Assembly (NCBI RefSeq): GCF_002355435.1
Contig: NZ_AP017313.1
Span: 2,418,001-2,482,000 of the forward strand
From: Mucilaginibacter gotjawali
GTDB lineage: Bacteria; Bacteroidota; Bacteroidia; Sphingobacteriales; Sphingobacteriaceae
Direction: 5' to 3'
DNA length: 64,000 nt
In this document: positions 48,040 through 57,397 of the stretch, piece after piece
How positions within the stretch are numbered: position 1 is the first letter of the stretch
Layout: each line of letters opens with the position of its first letter
Notes under the pieces: model-generated
What the model saw: the letters and a program-made list of their open reading frames with translations, nothing else
Databases searched by the model: none
What the model was told of the DNA's origin: nothing
Position numbers and translations under genes: made by a program

Positions 48040-48703
48040 GATCTTCCTTTTCGTCATGGCGGCTGGTATTATTATTACAAATGTAATGGCCGGGGCCATA
48101 ATAGTATCAGCGCAAAAAAAGCACATGAGCAGTTCCTCGGGGCTTGTGAGTTGATGAGCTCGACAGCTAACGAGGTAGGAAAAAACCGTCGAAGGTATTG
48201 AACGTCACCACGCGGAGGGTCAGCGCATGTTAAAGGAAAAGAAGGCGCAGCTGGATAATTTGCAGGAGAAGCTATTTGCGGTAGAAGTGAAGTGGATCCA
48301 TGATCAGATTTCGAAAGATACTTATGACCGCTGGTGCGGTAATTATAATGGGGAGATCAACTCTTTGAATGCAGAGATATTACGGCTTGGCAAGCAGGAA
48401 ACGCATCTTTTCAACCTGCTTGACCGTAACCTTTCGTTGGCGACTGATATCAGGGCTATGTTTGAAAAAGCGGATACTGTCGCTAAACAGGAGTTCGTAA
48501 AATTGGGGTTCGATAACAATTTGTACTATGAGGAAGGGTATTTATCGAACCCCCCTACTATGCTGGGTATTTTGTCGCGTAATCACTTGAAAATGAGGAA
48601 AAAGGGCCTGCTTGCTTTCGAAAAAAAAGGGATTTCCAATCGGAAATCCCTTCAAGTGGAGCCGGAGGGATTCGAACCCTCGTCCAAACATGGTATAAGG
48701 TAA
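48040..48703 (+). pseudogene. Decayed serine recombinase, C-terminal part, ending inside ssrA
   Basis: Zinc-ribbon sequence HGGWYYYYKCNG and SAKKAHEQFLGACELM is in one frame, then a shift leads to the long coiled-coil tail (MLKEKKAQLDNLQEKLFAVE, DQISKDTYDRWCGNYN, ADTVAKQEFVKLGFDN). The catalytic domain is absent. The last residues (QVEPEGFEPSSKHGIR) are encoded by the antisense of the ssrA 3' end, so the gene reads into the attachment site. It marks the right border of the island. Confidence 0.82.
48620..48652 (-). terminator. Terminator of ssrA
   Basis: A perfect 11-bp stem, AAGGGATTTCC (48627-48637) with GGAAATCCCTT (48642-48652), loop AATC. On the minus strand it is followed by a run of T. 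It lies just past the tmRNA 3' end. Confidence 0.9.
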
Positions 48704-49020
48704 GCTTTCTACATGCTTAGCGCTGTTTAATTGTAGGGAAGGGGAAGGTCAGTTGCACACCTGTACCGTCTTCCTTAGGTGCTTTGTTTCGCCCGCTACG
48801 CGCACCTTAAGCGGGCTAGTTTCATCTTTCGATGCCCCGGTTGCCGGCCCGATGAAACGGAAAACCGGCGGGACAAAAGCTGGGTAATTCTAAATTAAGC
48901 AGCTAAGGCGTAGTTATTTTCGCCATTTGTGGTTTTGAGTGTTCAGATTATAGCGCTAATTCACCCAACGCGCTGCATGCTTACCTACTTATCTCCATCC
49001 TGTCAATTCCGGTCGACCCC
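48657..49020 (-). ncRNA. ssrA: Transfer-messenger RNA (tmRNA)
   Basis: The minus-strand 5' end GGGGTCG (49020-49014) pairs with the 3' CGGCTCC (48664-48658) as a seven-pair acceptor stem with two G-U pairs. GACAGGATGG and the T-arm GGGTTCGAATCCC are present. The tag frame (48924-48895, minus) encodes GENNYALAA and a stop, the expected proteolysis tag. The 3' CCA is not encoded. Length about 364 nt is normal. It rescues stalled ribosomes. Its 3' end is a common integration site for mobile elements, and a recombinase remnant abuts it. Confidence 0.96.
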
Positions 49021-49080
49021 ATTTTGGTTAAGTCTAAAGTCTTGAGTCAAGAGTCTTAAGTCAAAACAAAGATACAAAAA

Positions 49081-50316
49081 TTATACCGACTCATGACTAC
49101 CTGCTAAAGACTTTGCACTTACCGTCCTGCCCGGGTATACCTTCAACCCTTCATCCAGGCAGATCATCGCTTTTTCGATATCATCAATATTTAAAACATA
49201 TGCCAATCTAACTTCGTCAGTTCCCGCGCCCGGTGTGCTGTAAAAACCGGTAGCCGGCGCCATCATTACCGTTTGGTTGTTATAGCTGAAACTTTCCAGC
49301 ATCCACTGGCAAAACTTATCGGCATCGTCAATAGGTAATTTGGCTACCACATAAAAGGCGCCGCCGGGGTTAGGGCAAAAAACGCCTTCCATATGATTAA
49401 GCGCTTCAACAATAGCATTGCGGCGATTTGTATATTCCTTGTTTACTTTCTCGAAATATTCATCAGGGGTATCCACTGCGGCTTCTCCTGCAATTTGTTC
49501 CACCATACCCGGGCTAAGCCTGGCCTGTGCAAACTTGAGGGCAGTCGCAATAACCGCTTTGTTTTTGGTGATCAGGCAGCCAAGGCGGGCGCCACAGGCA
49601 CTGTACCGTTTGCTTACAGTGTCAAGCACGATCACATTTTCATCAAGCCCATCAAGGTGCATCGGCGAGGTGAAGCTGCGCCCGTCATAACAAAACTCAC
49701 GATAGGCTTCGTCTGAATATAAGTACAGATCGTGCTTTAATGCCAAATCTTTCAATGCTTCCAGCTCTTCTTTTGAATAGAGATACCCTGTTGGGTTATT
49801 CGGGCTGCAGATCATGATCGCTTTTGTATTTGGGCCGATCAGTTTCTCAAATTCAGCGATAGGGGGCAGCGCAAAGCCGTTTTCTATATGCGACAAAATA
49901 GGTTTCACCTCGATGCCACCCTGGCAGGCAAAACCATTGTAATTGGCATAAAATGGCTCCGGGATGATCACCTCGTCGCCCGGATCGAGGCAGGACATCA
50001 TGGCGATGGTGATTGCTTCAGATCCGCCGGTGGTCACAATTATATTTTCAGGGCTTATATTATAGCCCAGCTTATTGTAGTATTCAACTAATTTTTTGCG
50101 GTAGGATAAAGTACCTTCAGACGCAGTATAGGCCCAAACTTTAAAGTCGATACGCTTTATCGCGTTCAGCATACCTTCAGGCGTTGCAATATCCGGTTGC
50201 CCGATATTTAAGTGAAAAACCTTTTTACCATGCATCTTTGCCTTGTCGGCATATGGCGTTAACTTGCGTATTGGCGAAGCGGGCATTTGTTGACCTTTGT
50301 GCGAAATTTTTGGCAT
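49081..50316 (-). CDS. Class I PLP-dependent aminotransferase (AspC-like)
   Basis: A 411-residue aminotransferase. Motifs are VFHLNIGQPDIATPEGM, TTGGSEAITIAMMSCLDPGDEVI, SPNNPTGYLYS, LYSDEAYREF, and the PLP lysine in DTVSKRYSACGARLG, ending DEVRLAYVLN. It fits the broad aspartate/aromatic aminotransferase group; the natural substrate is not certain. It lies 60 bp upstream of ssrA in the same direction on the minus strand and has no obvious operon partner. Confidence 0.93.
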   Translation of the reverse strand: MPKISHKGQQMPASPIRKLTPYADKAKMHGKKVFHLNIGQPDIATPEGMLNAIKRIDFKVWAYTASEGTLSYRKKLVEYYNKLGYNISPENIIVTTGGSEAITIAMMSCLDPGDEVIIPEPFYANYNGFACQGGIEVKPILSHIENGFALPPIAEFEKLIGPNTKAIMICSPNNPTGYLYSKEELEALKDLALKHDLYLYSDEAYREFCYDGRSFTSPMHLDGLDENVIVLDTVSKRYSACGARLGCLITKNKAVIATALKFAQARLSPGMVEQIAGEAAVDTPDEYFEKVNKEYTNRRNAIVEALNHMEGVFCPNPGGAFYVVAKLPIDDADKFCQWMLESFSYNNQTVMMAPATGFYSTPGAGTDEVRLAYVLNIDDIEKAMICLDEGLKVYPGRTVSAKSLAGSHESV

Positions 50317-50385
50317 GGGGCAAAATTAGGTATTTTAGTCCGAAAGTTGGAAAAGTCCTGAAGTCTGTAATAAAAATGACACAAA

Positions 50386-50416
50386 ACAAAAAAAAGACAC
50401 AGTAAACCGTGTCTTT
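50386..50416 (-). terminator. Terminator of the DUF1573 gene
   Basis: A perfect 8-bp stem, AAAGACAC (50393-50400) with GTGTCTTT (50409-50416). On the minus strand a run of eight T follows, downstream of the DUF1573 gene. Confidence 0.85.
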
Positions 50417-50461
50417 CAAAATATCTTTTAAAGTTTTCCCTGCCGGGGCAGGCGAGCCGTA

Positions 50462-50878
50462 TTATTTACTTCCGCTGGCGGTAGCTGCCTTGGCAACAAC
50501 TTCACCCACAATTATTAAATTTTTTACAGGTGTTTTTGAGTTTGAAGTGACCACGATAGTTTTGGTAAATGGCGCTGCATAGGCTGCATTATAGGTGATT
50601 TTGATGAACCCTGATTCGTTGTTTTTTACAGGGGTTTTGGTGTAATCAGCTATGGTACAACCGCATGTTGGCCTAACGTCAGTTAAGATCAAAGGTTCCT
50701 GGCCGATATTGGTGTAAGTAAAAACGGTAGTCACCGGTGTTCCCTGCGGAACTTTTCCGAAATCGTGTTTTTCTTCGTTGAATTTAAATTCAGCTTTTTG
50801 ACTATCTTGTGCGCATGCAACAGAAGTTGTAAAGGCAAAGCCGATTACAACTGCGCAAATCATTAATATTTTTTTCAT
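50462..50878 (-). CDS. DUF1573 exported protein
   Basis: About 138 residues from ATG 50878 (MKKILMICAVVIGFAF), with a signal peptide ending near CAQD. The body has the DUF1573 pattern FNEEKHDFGKVPQGTPVTTVFTYTNIGQEPLILTDVRPTCGCT with the conserved PTCGCT. These small periplasmic or surface beta-sandwich proteins are very common in Bacteroidetes and of unknown role. The frame start at 50887 lies before the signal peptide and is less likely. Confidence 0.93.
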   Translation of the reverse strand: MKKILMICAVVIGFAFTTSVACAQDSQKAEFKFNEEKHDFGKVPQGTPVTTVFTYTNIGQEPLILTDVRPTCGCTIADYTKTPVKNNESGFIKITYNAAYAAPFTKTIVVTSNSKTPVKNLIIVGEVVAKAATASGSK

Positions 50879-51014
50879 ATGACTCATTTGATTTATACAA
50901 ATATAAAAGGTTTAATGCAAACCAGAAAACTATTCGTTAATCTGAATGTTTTATATGTAGAATTGCCAATTACAAAATAGAATTGTATAATTTTACCGCA
51001 TCAAAAAATTAAAT

Positions 51015-53447
51015 ATGCCCGAAACTGCTTTACATGCAAACAGCAAGGTTATTAATGCTGAGCTCAGTTTTGAAGATTTTAAAAAGATCGTTATCAACGA
51101 TTACCGTATTGGCTTTGAAAGCCGCCAGGCCAGTTTAATTGGCCGCCGGGAGGTACTTACGGGCAAGGCCAAATTTGGCATATTCGGCGACGGCAAAGAA
51201 GTTGCCCAGTTGGCTATGGCTAAAGCTTTTAAAAAAGGCGACTGGCGGGCCGGTTACTATCGCGATCAGACATTTATGTTTGCTACAGGAATGAGCAACC
51301 TGCTGGAGTTTTTCGCCCAGTTGTATGCTTACCCTGATGTTGAAAAGGATCCTGCATCAGCCGGGAGACAAATGAATTGTCATTATGCCACACGCTTTGT
51401 AAATCCCGACGGCAGCTGGGTTAACCAGGCCGAAACCATGAACTGTTCTGCTGATATCTCCACTACCGGCGGTCATATGCCAAGGTTGCTCGGGTTAGCC
51501 TACGCATCCAAACTTTACAGGCAGAATAAAGATCTGGAGTATCTGAAAATGTTTTCCGTTAACGGGAATGAAGTAGCCTTTGGCACAATTGGCAATGGCT
51601 CCACCTCCGAAGGATTGTTTTTCGAAGCGTTTAATGCTGCAGGTGTCCTCCAGGTTCCGATGGCTATTTCTGTTTGGGATGATGCTTTTGCCATATCAGT
51701 ACCGGCGAAACTGCAAACTACAAAGGAAGATATCTCTGAAATTTTGAAAGGATTTCAGCGGGAAGCGGATACCAACGGCTACGAAATATTTAAAGTTCGC
51801 GGCTGGGATTATGTTGCCCTTTGCGAAACCTATGAACGCGCCATAACAATTTGCAGGAATGACCATGTGCCCGTACTGATCCACGTTACCGAAATGACGC
51901 AGCCCCAGGGCCATTCAACCTCAGGCTCGCACGAAAGGTATAAAACCAAAGAACGGCTTGCCTGGGAAGATGAACATGATTGTTTGTTACAGATGCGGAA
52001 ATGGATGATTGCTTCGGCAATTACTACTGAACCCGAAATGGACAATCTGGAAGCAAATGCCAAAAAATACGTAAGAGATTGCCAGCGCCAGGTTTGGAAT
52101 GAGTTGTGTGACGGTATCCGTGCTGAGTTAAATGATGCAGCCCGGTTAATTGATAAACTTGCTGAACATTCGGCGGTGCAGGCAGCGTTAAATGATCTTG
52201 TTGCTGAGTTGCGCGAATGTGTTGATCCGGGACGAAGAGATGTTGTTGCGGCAATCCGCAAGGCACTCCGGCTTACCATAAAGGAAAACAGCCTGCAAAA
52301 ACAACAGTTGGTCAACTGGCTTGAAGAAGAAAATGTTAAAAATGCGGCGCGCTACAATTCAAAGCTTTTCGGCGGGTCGCAATATTCGCCGCTGAACGTG
52401 GAGCACATTCCGGCACGTTATTATGAAGATTCAAAACATATTGATGGCCGCGAGGTTTTAAATGCTTGTTTCGAAGCCAATTTTGATCGTGATAAAACCA
52501 TTGTTGCCTTTGGAGAGGATGTGGGCGCTATTGGTGATGTAAACCAGGGTTTTGCCGGCTTGCAGGGTAAATTCGGCGATTTACGGATAACCGATACTGG
52601 CATCCGCGAAGCTACAATTATAGGACAGGGGATAGGGTTGGCCATGAGGGGACTAAAACCGATTGCCGAGATTCAGTACCTCGATTACCTGCTGTATTCC
52701 ATAAATGTTTTGAGCGATGACCTTGCAACGTTAAGCTACCGCACCTTCGGCGGGCAAAAGGCGCCGTTGATAGTACGCACACGCGGGCACCGCCTGGAGG
52801 GAATCTGGCACTCAGGATCGCCTTTAGGGCTTATCCTTAATTCAATGCGCGGGCTGCATATTTGCGTACCACGCGATATGACGCAGGCTGCCGGCATGTA
52901 CAATGTGCTGCTACGCGGTGATGAACCGGCCCTGATGATCGAATGCCTGAACGGGTATCGTTTAAAGGAAAGACTTCCTGCAAATGTGGGCGAGTTTACC
53001 GTGCCACTGGGTAAGGCAGAGATATTGAAGCATGGAACCGATATCACTGTTATTTCATACGGATCAACCCTTAGGATAGTGATGGAGGCAGCAGGAGAGC
53101 TTGAGAAATTGGGTATTAATATTGAAGTGATTGACCCCCAGACTTTGTATCCTTTTGATTTAGATAATACTTGTGGTACTTCTTTAAAGAAAACAAGTAA
53201 GCTGCTTATTGTTGATGAAGACCTGCCGGGTGCGGCATCGGCATATATTTTGCAACGGGTACTTGAAGCGCAAAAGGGCTATTATTCGCTTGATGCGCAA
53301 CCCCGTACCCTTTGCTCAAGGGAGCACCGCCCGCCATACGGATCGGATGGTGATTATTTTAGCAAGCCATCGTTGGATGATATCATTGAAGCAGTTTACA
53401 CGCTGATGAATGAGTCGGACCCGCAAAAATATCCAACCATTTATTAA
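51015..53447 (+). CDS. 2-oxoacid (branched-chain) dehydrogenase E1, alpha and beta fused
   Basis: An 810-residue fusion of the E1 alpha and beta subunits. The alpha half has GYYRDQTFMFATGMSNLLEFFAQLYAY, STTGGHMPRLLG and the thiamine-diphosphate motif around GNGSTSEGLFFEAFNAAG. The beta half has TIVAFGEDVGAIGDVNQGFAGLQ, DTGIREATIIGQGIGLAMRGLKPIAEIQYLDYL and the C-terminal LLIVDEDLPGAASAYIL. It decarboxylates branched-chain 2-oxo acids and acetylates E2 lipoate. Such fusions are usual in Bacteroidetes. E2 and E3 genes are not in the window. Confidence 0.93.
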   Translation: MPETALHANSKVINAELSFEDFKKIVINDYRIGFESRQASLIGRREVLTGKAKFGIFGDGKEVAQLAMAKAFKKGDWRAGYYRDQTFMFATGMSNLLEFFAQLYAYPDVEKDPASAGRQMNCHYATRFVNPDGSWVNQAETMNCSADISTTGGHMPRLLGLAYASKLYRQNKDLEYLKMFSVNGNEVAFGTIGNGSTSEGLFFEAFNAAGVLQVPMAISVWDDAFAISVPAKLQTTKEDISEILKGFQREADTNGYEIFKVRGWDYVALCETYERAITICRNDHVPVLIHVTEMTQPQGHSTSGSHERYKTKERLAWEDEHDCLLQMRKWMIASAITTEPEMDNLEANAKKYVRDCQRQVWNELCDGIRAELNDAARLIDKLAEHSAVQAALNDLVAELRECVDPGRRDVVAAIRKALRLTIKENSLQKQQLVNWLEEENVKNAARYNSKLFGGSQYSPLNVEHIPARYYEDSKHIDGREVLNACFEANFDRDKTIVAFGEDVGAIGDVNQGFAGLQGKFGDLRITDTGIREATIIGQGIGLAMRGLKPIAEIQYLDYLLYSINVLSDDLATLSYRTFGGQKAPLIVRTRGHRLEGIWHSGSPLGLILNSMRGLHICVPRDMTQAAGMYNVLLRGDEPALMIECLNGYRLKERLPANVGEFTVPLGKAEILKHGTDITVISYGSTLRIVMEAAGELEKLGINIEVIDPQTLYPFDLDNTCGTSLKKTSKLLIVDEDLPGAASAYILQRVLEAQKGYYSLDAQPRTLCSREHRPPYGSDGDYFSKPSLDDIIEAVYTLMNESDPQKYPTIY

Positions 53448-53831
53448 CTGCAATCCTATTGAAATGAGTAACTAACCTGGTTATTTTATAAAAACAGAAC
53501 AGCGTCCCGGTTTTTAACCGGGATTTTTTTTTGGATTATAATTGCTTTGAGATATTTTTCTTAGAAGTAAAAGTCAATGAATTGAAAATTTTAGACTTTT
53601 AAATATAATAATTCTCTTTTTTAAAAGTTATTAACATAACGATTTGTCATATTAAATAAAAGTAACTTTTAATAAGTTATATTTTATATTTCAAATTAAA
53701 AATTTAATTAAAAATAAATAGCTTCAAATTTCTAAAATTTAAATTTTAGGTGCGAACAGTGGAACCCTAATTCTACAAGTAACGTAAAAATGAATACTAT
53801 TTAAAACTATTGATTTAACCCCCTATAAAAA
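53448..53831. promoter_or_regulatory. 384-bp A+T-rich intergenic region
   Basis: It holds the terminator of the E1 gene and a very A+T-rich stretch (about 53570-53760) that is probably the promoter region of the transpeptidase gene. No gene is seen. Confidence 0.5.
53505..53532 (+). terminator. Terminator of the E1 gene
   Basis: A perfect 8-bp stem, TCCCGGTT (53505-53512) with AACCGGGA (53516-53523), a three-T loop, and a run of nine T. Confidence 0.92.
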
Positions 53832-54629
53832 ATGAAAAAACATTTCGTTGGCTTGCTATGTATTTTATTGGTAATTGCAATTACATCTATAAGCTGGAAG
53901 CCGGCCAGCGCGTTTAAGGCGAAGAGCTATTCAGGAAAATATTCCGCCAAAACCTTTTCTGCAAGCGAATTGCTCGAAAAATATGTGGATAACATTTATG
54001 AATCGGCCGGCTTGGAAGAGTCAGGTTTAGCTTTCAACGTTTTTAAAAAGGCAATTACAGGTTTCCTTGATTTAAAGGCAACTGATAAGCTCCCTCAACA
54101 AAGTTCAGTGCTGACAGTGGTTGATTTTACCAAATCCAGCTGCGATAAACGGATGTGGATAATTGATGTAGTAAACAAGGCACTGATATTGCATACCTGG
54201 GTTGCGCATGGCACACGGAGCGGAGATGATATACCCAACCGCTTCTCTGACAGGATAGACTCAAAACAAAGCAGCTTAGGTTTTTTTGTAACAGATGATA
54301 TTTATTATGGGCGTCATGGCCGCTCGCTAAAATTAGATGGCATGGACGCAGGGTTTAATTCAAATGCACGCACCAGGGAAATTGTGGTTCACGGTGCTGA
54401 ATATGTAAACCCCGGAATTATTGAACATAAAGGCAGGCTTGGCCGCAGTTTTGGCTGCCCCGCTGTTTCAACCGATGTGATCGACCAGGTGATTGACACC
54501 ATACAGGGCAAAACAGTATTGTTTATAAATGGTGACAGCAAAAAATATAGTTCGCGCTATCTTGATGAGCAAATGGCCGCCAGTTATATTTCATCAGATG
54601 CTGCAGGTAATATAATGGCAAGCCTTTAG
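53832..54629 (+). CDS. Murein L,D-transpeptidase catalytic-domain protein
   Basis: A 265-residue exported protein (signal peptide through about residue 25). The YkuD-like catalytic part shows DFTKSSCDKRMWIIDVVNKALILHTWVAHG, IVVHGAEYVN (His near 184) and GRSFGCPAVS (catalytic Cys near 206). This is the short murein L,D-transpeptidase family found in Bacteroidetes, which can cross-link peptidoglycan. It converges on another L,D-transpeptidase with a shared terminator. Confidence 0.9.
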   Translation: MKKHFVGLLCILLVIAITSISWKPASAFKAKSYSGKYSAKTFSASELLEKYVDNIYESAGLEESGLAFNVFKKAITGFLDLKATDKLPQQSSVLTVVDFTKSSCDKRMWIIDVVNKALILHTWVAHGTRSGDDIPNRFSDRIDSKQSSLGFFVTDDIYYGRHGRSLKLDGMDAGFNSNARTREIVVHGAEYVNPGIIEHKGRLGRSFGCPAVSTDVIDQVIDTIQGKTVLFINGDSKKYSSRYLDEQMAASYISSDAAGNIMASL

Positions 54630-54653
54630 CCGGTATTTTAAGAATATATAATA

Positions 54654-54704
54654 GAAAAAAATCCTGTAGCCCGGTTTAATGTGAACCTGGTTGCAGGATT
54701 TTTT
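54654..54704. terminator. Shared bidirectional terminator overlapping a coding end
   Basis: AAAAAATCCTG (54656-54666) pairs with CAGGATTTTTT (54694-54704), serving both convergent transpeptidase genes. The minus-strand gene's last codons (KILQPGSH and stop at 54676) lie inside this hairpin. Confidence 0.85.
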
Positions 54705-56232
54705 GTAAATGGTCATATAATACAATATCCAGGCCATAAACATCATTCCTGAATTGTAGTTTACCATCTTCATCAGCCCAGCAGGTTACATAAGTTATAT
54801 ATACAGGCGTTTTTTTAGGCAGGTATATAGTAGTTGGGTCTGGGTTGTCCTGCCCCATATCATCAGATATTGTTTTAAATTGGTCGCCGTCTCCAAATAA
54901 ATTTTGAGCAAGCCCTTTAGGATCACCCAAACGGATGCATCCATGGCTTATGGCCCTCATTTTTCTGTAAAATGCCGATTTTACGGGTGTATCATGGAGG
55001 TAAACATTACTTTTATTATTAAAAATAAACTTTATCAGGCCCAATGAATTGGATGAACCGGGTTTCTGTTTAAAATCATAAGGTAAATTTTCCTTTGTAA
55101 TGTTAGTCCAGTCAATATCTTCCGGGTTATCTACCAGTTTATCGTCCTTGTAAACATCAATATTGTTGTTTTCAAGGTAAAATTTATCTTTGGCGGCCTG
55201 AACTATTATTTCCTTATTCGCAATGCTGCGGGGGATATTCCAAACCGGGTTTACTTCAACGCCATAAATTAAACTGTTTAGCAAAGGCGTTTCATGGTCG
55301 CCTGGTTTGTCCACCTTGCAGGTATCATCATAGGCTAACAGGGTGTTTTTGTTGTCAACGTTGCGGCCCTGCCCAACACAAACTTTCATTTTTAATACCG
55401 ATTTTCCGCTGTCAGCTACGGTCAGCATGTAATCTGGTATATTTACTATTACGTATTTATCTTCAGAAGGCTTATTTCTCCAGCGCAACCTTTCCAGGTT
55501 AACCAGTATCATCCGTTTGCATTCTTCACCCGGGAAACCATTTTCCTCGTAGTTGTTTTTCAACGCCTTTTGGAGAGCGATATATTGCGGGTCTTTTGGC
55601 TGAACGGCCTCCAGGTAACTGTGCATATCGCCTATATGAAATACAGCCGACATCGTTGAATAATCAGGTCTTTTGGTTGCTGTATAATAGCGTTGGTAAA
55701 TATACTTTGGGTTTATAACTCCATATTGTAATGCATTGGAGTAGTCTATCAATGAGTTGGCCGCGGATAGTTCCAGCGTCGCTATATCGCGATATGCTTC
55801 ATCTATCGTTTTTACCTGGTTTTTGTTATCGAGTTTTTCAATAGCTGATTTGAGCTCATCTGCATGGAAAATTTCCGGGCTAAGGCCGTGTTCAGCAGCG
55901 TGCATCAAATAATCATCATATGCTTTTGAAAGGTCGCCATTAAATAAATGATTTAACACGAAAACCGGCTCATAATGATTACTGCCATACCAGCCGGAAA
56001 TTACGCCTGCATGCGTAAGCTTTTGCTTTTCGGCATTAAATACCTGTTTAAAAACTACCTGGTAATCTTCCGGGGTGAAATCCTTGTATACTTTGTTATG
56101 TGTAATTTTATAAAGGATGTTAGCTGTTTCTGAACGCTTCTTTTTGCAACTCTGAAAAGTGATGATAAAGGCAAATAGCGCAGATAATATAAGAGGAGCG
56201 GCAACTTTCCTGGCCGCAAAAAATTTAATCAT
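54676..56232 (-). CDS. L,D-transpeptidase, YcbB/LdtD-like lipoprotein
   Basis: A 518-residue lipoprotein (IITFQSCKKKRSE, Cys near 29). The N-terminal half is a helical region (KAYDDYLMHAAEHGLSPEIF) like the scaffold of YcbB proteins. The catalytic YkuD domain has YVIVNIPDYMLTVADSGKSVLKMKVCVGQ and YLHDTP...SHGCIRLGDPKGLAQNL with the active Cys. It makes 3-3 cross-links in peptidoglycan (family knowledge). Its stop codon sits inside the shared terminator. Confidence 0.93.
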   Translation of the reverse strand: MIKFFAARKVAAPLILSALFAFIITFQSCKKKRSETANILYKITHNKVYKDFTPEDYQVVFKQVFNAEKQKLTHAGVISGWYGSNHYEPVFVLNHLFNGDLSKAYDDYLMHAAEHGLSPEIFHADELKSAIEKLDNKNQVKTIDEAYRDIATLELSAANSLIDYSNALQYGVINPKYIYQRYYTATKRPDYSTMSAVFHIGDMHSYLEAVQPKDPQYIALQKALKNNYEENGFPGEECKRMILVNLERLRWRNKPSEDKYVIVNIPDYMLTVADSGKSVLKMKVCVGQGRNVDNKNTLLAYDDTCKVDKPGDHETPLLNSLIYGVEVNPVWNIPRSIANKEIIVQAAKDKFYLENNNIDVYKDDKLVDNPEDIDWTNITKENLPYDFKQKPGSSNSLGLIKFIFNNKSNVYLHDTPVKSAFYRKMRAISHGCIRLGDPKGLAQNLFGDGDQFKTISDDMGQDNPDPTTIYLPKKTPVYITYVTCWADEDGKLQFRNDVYGLDIVLYDHLQKILQPGSH

Positions 56233-56273
56233 AATAGTTAATCGCGGTAAATATACGGCAATCCTGTTTTTCT

Positions 56274-56309
56274 TTTGCTATTACATCAAAATAGATTTTG
56301 CTACTTTTG
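56274..56309 (+). promoter_or_regulatory. Candidate promoter of the GH26 gene
   Basis: TTTG at 56274-56277 and TACTTTTG at 56302-56309, a good -7 match with a 24-bp spacer that is long. The start codon is 39 bp downstream. Confidence 0.4.
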
Positions 56310-56347
56310 AAAACATTACAGTCTCCTGATTTTTGAACATTTACCAT

Positions 56348-57397
56348 ATGAAGCTAAATAAGATTACAACAAAAAGGTTTTTAACTTTTGTTTTTGTGAC
56401 AATATTGTTACCCTTTACTTGTGCCTTTGCACAAAAATATTCCCCTGTAAATCCATCCGCTTCAGACGGGGTGAAAAAAACACTGAAACTTTTGTACGAT
56501 ATAAAAGGTAAGTACATCCTGTCCGGACAACAGAATTACAACAGCGATCCCGATACATTTTCCGATAGTGCAAAAGCTATTACAGGAAAATATCCTGCAA
56601 TCTGGGGTTCTGATTTTATCAATTGGGGCGATAAGGACCTGGGCCCGAAGATAGTTGAAGAGGCGATAAATAAATCTAAGGAGGGCTATTTGATCACCCT
56701 GATGTGGCACGAAGGAAAACCTACCGATAACCCGCCCTACGAGTTTTCGAAAAACGTAATTGCTAAAATGAGTGATGAGGATTGGAACCAGCTGGTTACA
56801 CCGGGTACCGACTTAAATAAAAAATGGCTTGCCCAGATTGATGTAATAGCCGGCTATTTAAAGCAGTTGCGCGATGCAGGCGTTACCGTTTTATGGCGCC
56901 CGTATCACGAAATGAATGGTGTTTGGTTTTGGTGGGGTAATAAAAAAGGAGAGAACGGTATCACAAGGTTGTGGAAGATGATGTACGACAGGTATACCAA
57001 TTATCACCATTTAAATAACCTGTTATGGGTTTGGGGAGCAAATGGGTTAAGAGATATTCCGTTTGATGAAGCCTACGATTACAAGGACTATTACCCCGGT
57101 GCTAAATATGTGGACGTTTTAGGCGCAGATGTTTATCATTTCGATTATGAACAAAGGGATTATAACGACTTGCTGCAACTGGCTAACGGAAAACCCATTG
57201 CGCTTACGGAAACCGGCGAATTGCCCAAACCCGAAATCTTAGGAGTTCAGCCACAATGGACATGGTTTATGGTGTGGACGAGCTGGCTTTGGACCGATAA
57301 TACACGCGACAGGGTTAAACAAGTTTATAATATGCCGCGTACCCTTAGCCACGATGAACTGAAAGTAAAACTCGACTCATTAAAAATAAAAAAATGA
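56348..57397 (+). CDS. Glycoside hydrolase family 26 beta-mannanase
   Basis: A 349-residue exported enzyme from ATG 56348 (signal peptide to about AFAQ). GH26 hallmarks are KYILSGQQNYN, LITLMWHEGKP, RPYHEMNGVWFWWG with acid/base Glu188, LLWVWGANG and the nucleophile Glu288 in ALTETGELP. It cuts beta-1,4-mannan. The upstream TTG of the same frame is rejected because it lacks a signal peptide start. It is not part of a PUL. Its stop overlaps the DinB gene start (ATGA). Confidence 0.93.
   Translation: MKLNKITTKRFLTFVFVTILLPFTCAFAQKYSPVNPSASDGVKKTLKLLYDIKGKYILSGQQNYNSDPDTFSDSAKAITGKYPAIWGSDFINWGDKDLGPKIVEEAINKSKEGYLITLMWHEGKPTDNPPYEFSKNVIAKMSDEDWNQLVTPGTDLNKKWLAQIDVIAGYLKQLRDAGVTVLWRPYHEMNGVWFWWGNKKGENGITRLWKMMYDRYTNYHHLNNLLWVWGANGLRDIPFDEAYDYKDYYPGAKYVDVLGADVYHFDYEQRDYNDLLQLANGKPIALTETGELPKPEILGVQPQWTWFMVWTSWLWTDNTRDRVKQVYNMPRTLSHDELKVKLDSLKIKK

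Noticed and set aside
47771..48154. 127-residue open frame on the plus strand
   Set aside because: It runs antisense to the excisionase stub and then over the recombinase zinc ribbon in another frame; it is a shadow of remnants.
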